DNA of 64,000 nucleotides from Manihot esculenta (taxonomy: Eukaryota > Streptophyta > Magnoliopsida > Malpighiales > Euphorbiaceae), in assembly GCF_001659605.2 (NCBI RefSeq), contig NC_035162.2, positions 6,405,248 to 6,469,247 of the forward strand. Reading direction: 5' to 3'. The notes under the pieces are model-generated. The model did no database searches and was not told the DNA's origin. It saw nothing but the letters and a program-made list of their open reading frames with translations. The translations under genes and the position numbers were made by a program. This document shows, in pieces, positions 61,335 through 64,000 of the stretch. The number at the start of each line of letters is the position of its first letter. The first letter of the stretch is position 1.

Positions 61335-61995
61335 TTATAGAGCTTCATAAGGAGTCATCCCAATGCTAGCATGGTAACTGTTATTGTAGGCGAACTCCAC
61401 CAACGGTAGATGTTGCCTCCAAGAACCGCCAAAATCTAGCACATACATTCTCAACATATCTTCTATCGTTTGGATGGTCCTCTCTGACTGTCCGTCAGTC
61501 TGTGGATGGAAAGCAGTGCTAAAGTCCAACCTTGTGCCCATTGCGTTCTGCAGACTCCGCCAAAACCTGGAGGTAAATTGGGGTCCTCTATCTGACACTA
61601 TTGAAACTGAAGCCCTATGAAGCCTGACGATCTCCTCCACATAAACCTGTGCCAATTTATCCACAGAATAGCCACTCTTGACAGGGATAAAGTGAGCAAA
61701 TTTGGTCAGTCTGTCCACTATTACCCATATAGAGTCTAATCTGTTGGACGTTGCTGGTAACCCCACTACGAAATCCATTGTCACATTTTCCCATTTCCAC
61801 TCTGGAATCGGTAGTGGGTTGAGCATTCCAGCTGGCTTCTAATGCTCTAGCTTCACCCTTTGACAGATCTCACAAGCGGACACAAACTGCGCCACTTCTC
61901 TCTTCATAGCTGGCCATCAATAAACCCTCTTCAGATCCTGATACATCTTGGTGGCTCCAGGGTAAACGTTATACCTAGCATTATGAGCCTCTCTC
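61335..61995 (-). pseudogene. Integrase of the Ty3/gypsy element
   Basis: Zinc-binding region ending CEICQRVK, then the catalytic core with DFVVGLP, the second acidic residue in VSDRGPQFTS and a downstream glutamate in the HPQTDGQSERTIQ region. Stops at 61919-61917 (TGA), 61841-61839 (TAG) and 61337-61335 break the frame. Confidence 0.9.
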
Positions 61996-63719
61996 ATAAT
62001 GTCTCCCTTCAGACTTACGTCATCAGGTACACATAATCTGTTTCCATTCCGGAGGATCCCTTTGTTGTCGAATCTAAACTCCTTATTCTTGTCTGACTGA
62101 ACAGTCCTCGCAATTTTCACCAACTCAGGGTTCTTGTGCTGTTTCTGTGCCACTTGTTCCAGAAACACGGGTGTCACTCTCATCTGAGCCACTAGTGCAC
62201 CTGTACCAAACAACTCTAACTGTAAACCTTCATTAATGAGCTTGTAAAATTCCCTCACCACCGGTCTCCTCTCTGCTGTAATATGGGATAAACTGCCAAG
62301 TGATTTCCGGCTGAGGGCATCTACCACTACATTTTCCTTACCCGGATGATACTGGATCTTGCAATCATAGTCACTAAGCAGCTCTACCCATCTTCTCTGC
62401 CTCAGGTTCAACTCTTTCTGACTGAAGATGTACTGCAAACTTTTATGATCTATAAAGATCTCACATCTTACCCCATACAGGTAATGCCTCCACATCTTGA
62501 GTGCAAAGATTACAGCTGCCATCTCTAAGTCATGTGTAGGATAATTCAACTCATGCTTCTTCAACTGTCTAGAAGTATAAGCAATCACCCCTTCATTCTG
62601 CATTAACACACAACCTAGTCTCACTCGGGACGCATCACAAAACACTGTGAAGTCTTTATTACTGGTAGGCAGAGCTAACACCAGTGCTGACGTCAATCTC
62701 CTCTTTAGCTCTTCAAAGCTTTCCTCACACTGTTCTGATCAAATGAACTTCTGATTCTTTTTTGTCAAACTGGTCATATGAGCGACAATTTTGGAGAAGT
62801 CTTGGACAAACCTCCTGTAGTAACTCGCCAAACTCAAAAAGTTTTTGATCTCTGTCACTGTAGTGGGTCTAGGCCAGTTTGCTATCGCTTTAACTTTCTT
62901 GGGATCTACCTCAACTCCCTTTTCTGACGCTACATGCCCCAAGAAAGAAATGCTCCTCAACCAGAACTCACACTTAGAGAACTTGGCATACAAGCCGTGT
63001 TCTCTCAGGGTCTGCAACACTGTCCTCAGATGATGGGCATGCTCTTCTACATTTCTGGAATACACTAAGATATCGTCAATGAAAACAATAATAAAGTGAT
63101 CCAGAAACTGGCTAAAAACTCTGTTCATGAGGTCCATGAATGCTGCAGGGGCATTGGTCAGCCCGAATGGCATTACTAGGAACTCAAAATGCCCATATTT
63201 GGTCCTGAAAGCTGTCTTTGGCACATCTTCTTCTCTAACCCTCAACTGGTAGTACCCGAATCTCAAATCTATTTTCGAGAAACAACCGGCTCCTAATAGT
63301 TGGTCGAATAGATCATCAATCATGGGTAGCGGATATTTGTTCTTGGTTGTTACCTTGTTCAACTGTCTGTAGTCGATACAAAGTCTGAGGGATCCATCCT
63401 TCTTTTTCACAAACAGGACCGGAGCACCCCAATGTGAGGTACTAGGTCGGATGAAACCCTTATCTACCAACTCCTGCAACTGCTCCTTTAACTCCTTTAA
63501 CTCTACAGGTGCCATCCTGTAGGGAGGGATAGAGATGGGTCTGGTTCTTGGCACCACTTCAATTTCAAATTCTACCTCCCTAGTAGGTGGTAAACCTGGC
63601 AGCTCGTCTGGAAAGCCATCTAGGAACTCTCTGACTACGGGCACTAAAGCTGGTTCCCTGACCTGACTGCTAAGCTCTCTAACATGAGCAAGAAAGCCCT
63701 GACAACCCCTCCTGAGCAA
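61917..63719 (-). pseudogene. Reverse transcriptase and RNase H of the Ty3/gypsy element
   Basis: RT region 63719-62739 has [34 protein letters not shown] and the active-site box [13 protein letters not shown] at 62741-62739 separates it from RNase H (62696-61917), which has FCDAS (first catalytic Asp), [11 protein letters not shown] and the second Asp in FIDHKSL, then [15 protein letters not shown]. Confidence 0.94.
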
Positions 63720-63728
63720 CCTATGAGT

Positions 63729-64000
63729 CTAAAGGGCAGATATCAAACCTCTAGGCATCCCTATCCTGTCCCCTCTAAAGACTACCTCTGATCCATCCTG
63801 ATCTTTGAACCTGACTACCTTGTCTCTACAGTCCAAGGTAGCACCATGAGTAGAGAGCCAATCCATCCCTAGAATGATGTCAAAATTAGTCAAATCTAGA
63901 ACTACAAGGTCGGCTAGAAGGCACCTACCCTCAACAAACACTGGACTGAACCGGCAAACTGACTCTGCCACAGATGGATCACACTTGGGCCCACTGACCC
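63729..64000 (-). pseudogene. Retroviral-type aspartic protease end of the Ty3/gypsy element (partial)
   Basis: LLADLVVLDLTNFDIILGMDWLSTHGATLDC is the characteristic protease C-terminal half. A TAG at 63731-63729 interrupts the polyprotein just before reverse transcriptase. The catalytic DSGA-type motif would lie beyond the window edge. Confidence 0.85.

Larger units (their letters stand above)
60638..64000 (-). mobile_element. Internal region of a broken Ty3/gypsy chromovirus (Tekay/Del-like)
   Basis: Order in element sense (minus): aspartic protease, reverse transcriptase, RNase H, integrase, chromodomain, polypurine tract, LTR, which is the Ty3/gypsy order. A C-terminal chromodomain marks a chromovirus; the long LTR and protein style suggest the Tekay/Del clade. 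Gag and the 5' LTR are beyond the window. At least six in-frame stops and one frameshift show that this copy is dead. Some stops (TGG to TGA, CAG to TAG) are the transitions expected from methylcytosine decay. Confidence 0.93.

Overview
This window is nuclear DNA of a flowering plant. The base composition is very AT-rich outside genes, introns have GT-AG borders, and all the recognisable proteins are plant-type. The gene content and the style of the LTR elements suggest a eudicot, perhaps Malpighiales/Euphorbiaceae, but the species is an inference only. I recognise six intact protein-coding genes, two broken genes and at least seven transposon-derived segments.

Layout. 1-932 is one end of a CACTA (En/Spm-like) DNA transposon with palindromes, 152-bp tandem repeats and subterminal repeats. 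2319-4445 (+) is a phi-class glutathione S-transferase, GSTF11/GSTF12-like. 5.4-14.8 kb (+) is a 15-coding-exon homologue of the splicing factor SUA (RBM5/RBM10-like: RRM, RanBP2 zinc finger, RRM, OCRE, G-patch). 16002-18109 (-) is a two-exon gene for a 60-residue, single-membrane-span protein. Its second exon is split by a 1757-bp Mutator-like element with 117-bp terminal inverted repeats and a 10-bp target duplication. That element carries arrays of 23-nt palindromes about 30 bp apart. 19015-23628 is a solo LTR (+) with a second, inverted solo LTR of the same family inside it, and both have their own 5-bp target duplications. 26.0-26.6 kb and 50.8-51.7 kb are decayed LINE pieces.

29176-31060 (+) is a peroxisomal acyl-activating enzyme (cinnamate/short-chain acyl-CoA ligase type, C-terminal SRL). 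33.3-36.4 kb (-) is a decayed polyamine oxidase pseudogene (PAO2/3/4 type). 37874-43055 (+) is beta-catenin-like protein 1 (CTNNBL1). 45213-48243 (-) is a GARP/G2-like MYB transcription factor. 52750-55589 (+) is a microsomal GST (MGST3, MAPEG). 58513-64000 (-) is the 3' half of a broken Ty3/gypsy chromovirus-type retrotransposon. Its LTR belongs to the same family as the two solo LTRs, and it runs off the window.

Functional links. SUA and CTNNBL1 homologues are both spliceosome-associated (CTNNBL1 through the Prp19/NTC complex). The two GST genes are from unrelated superfamilies. The genes are otherwise independent single transcription units.

The most unusual structure is the palindrome-array Mutator-like element interrupting the small gene. 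Next is the recurring TTCGGC/GCCGAA palindrome seen in both that element and the LTR family. Exon borders were assigned by eye from splice consensus, phase and family resemblance.
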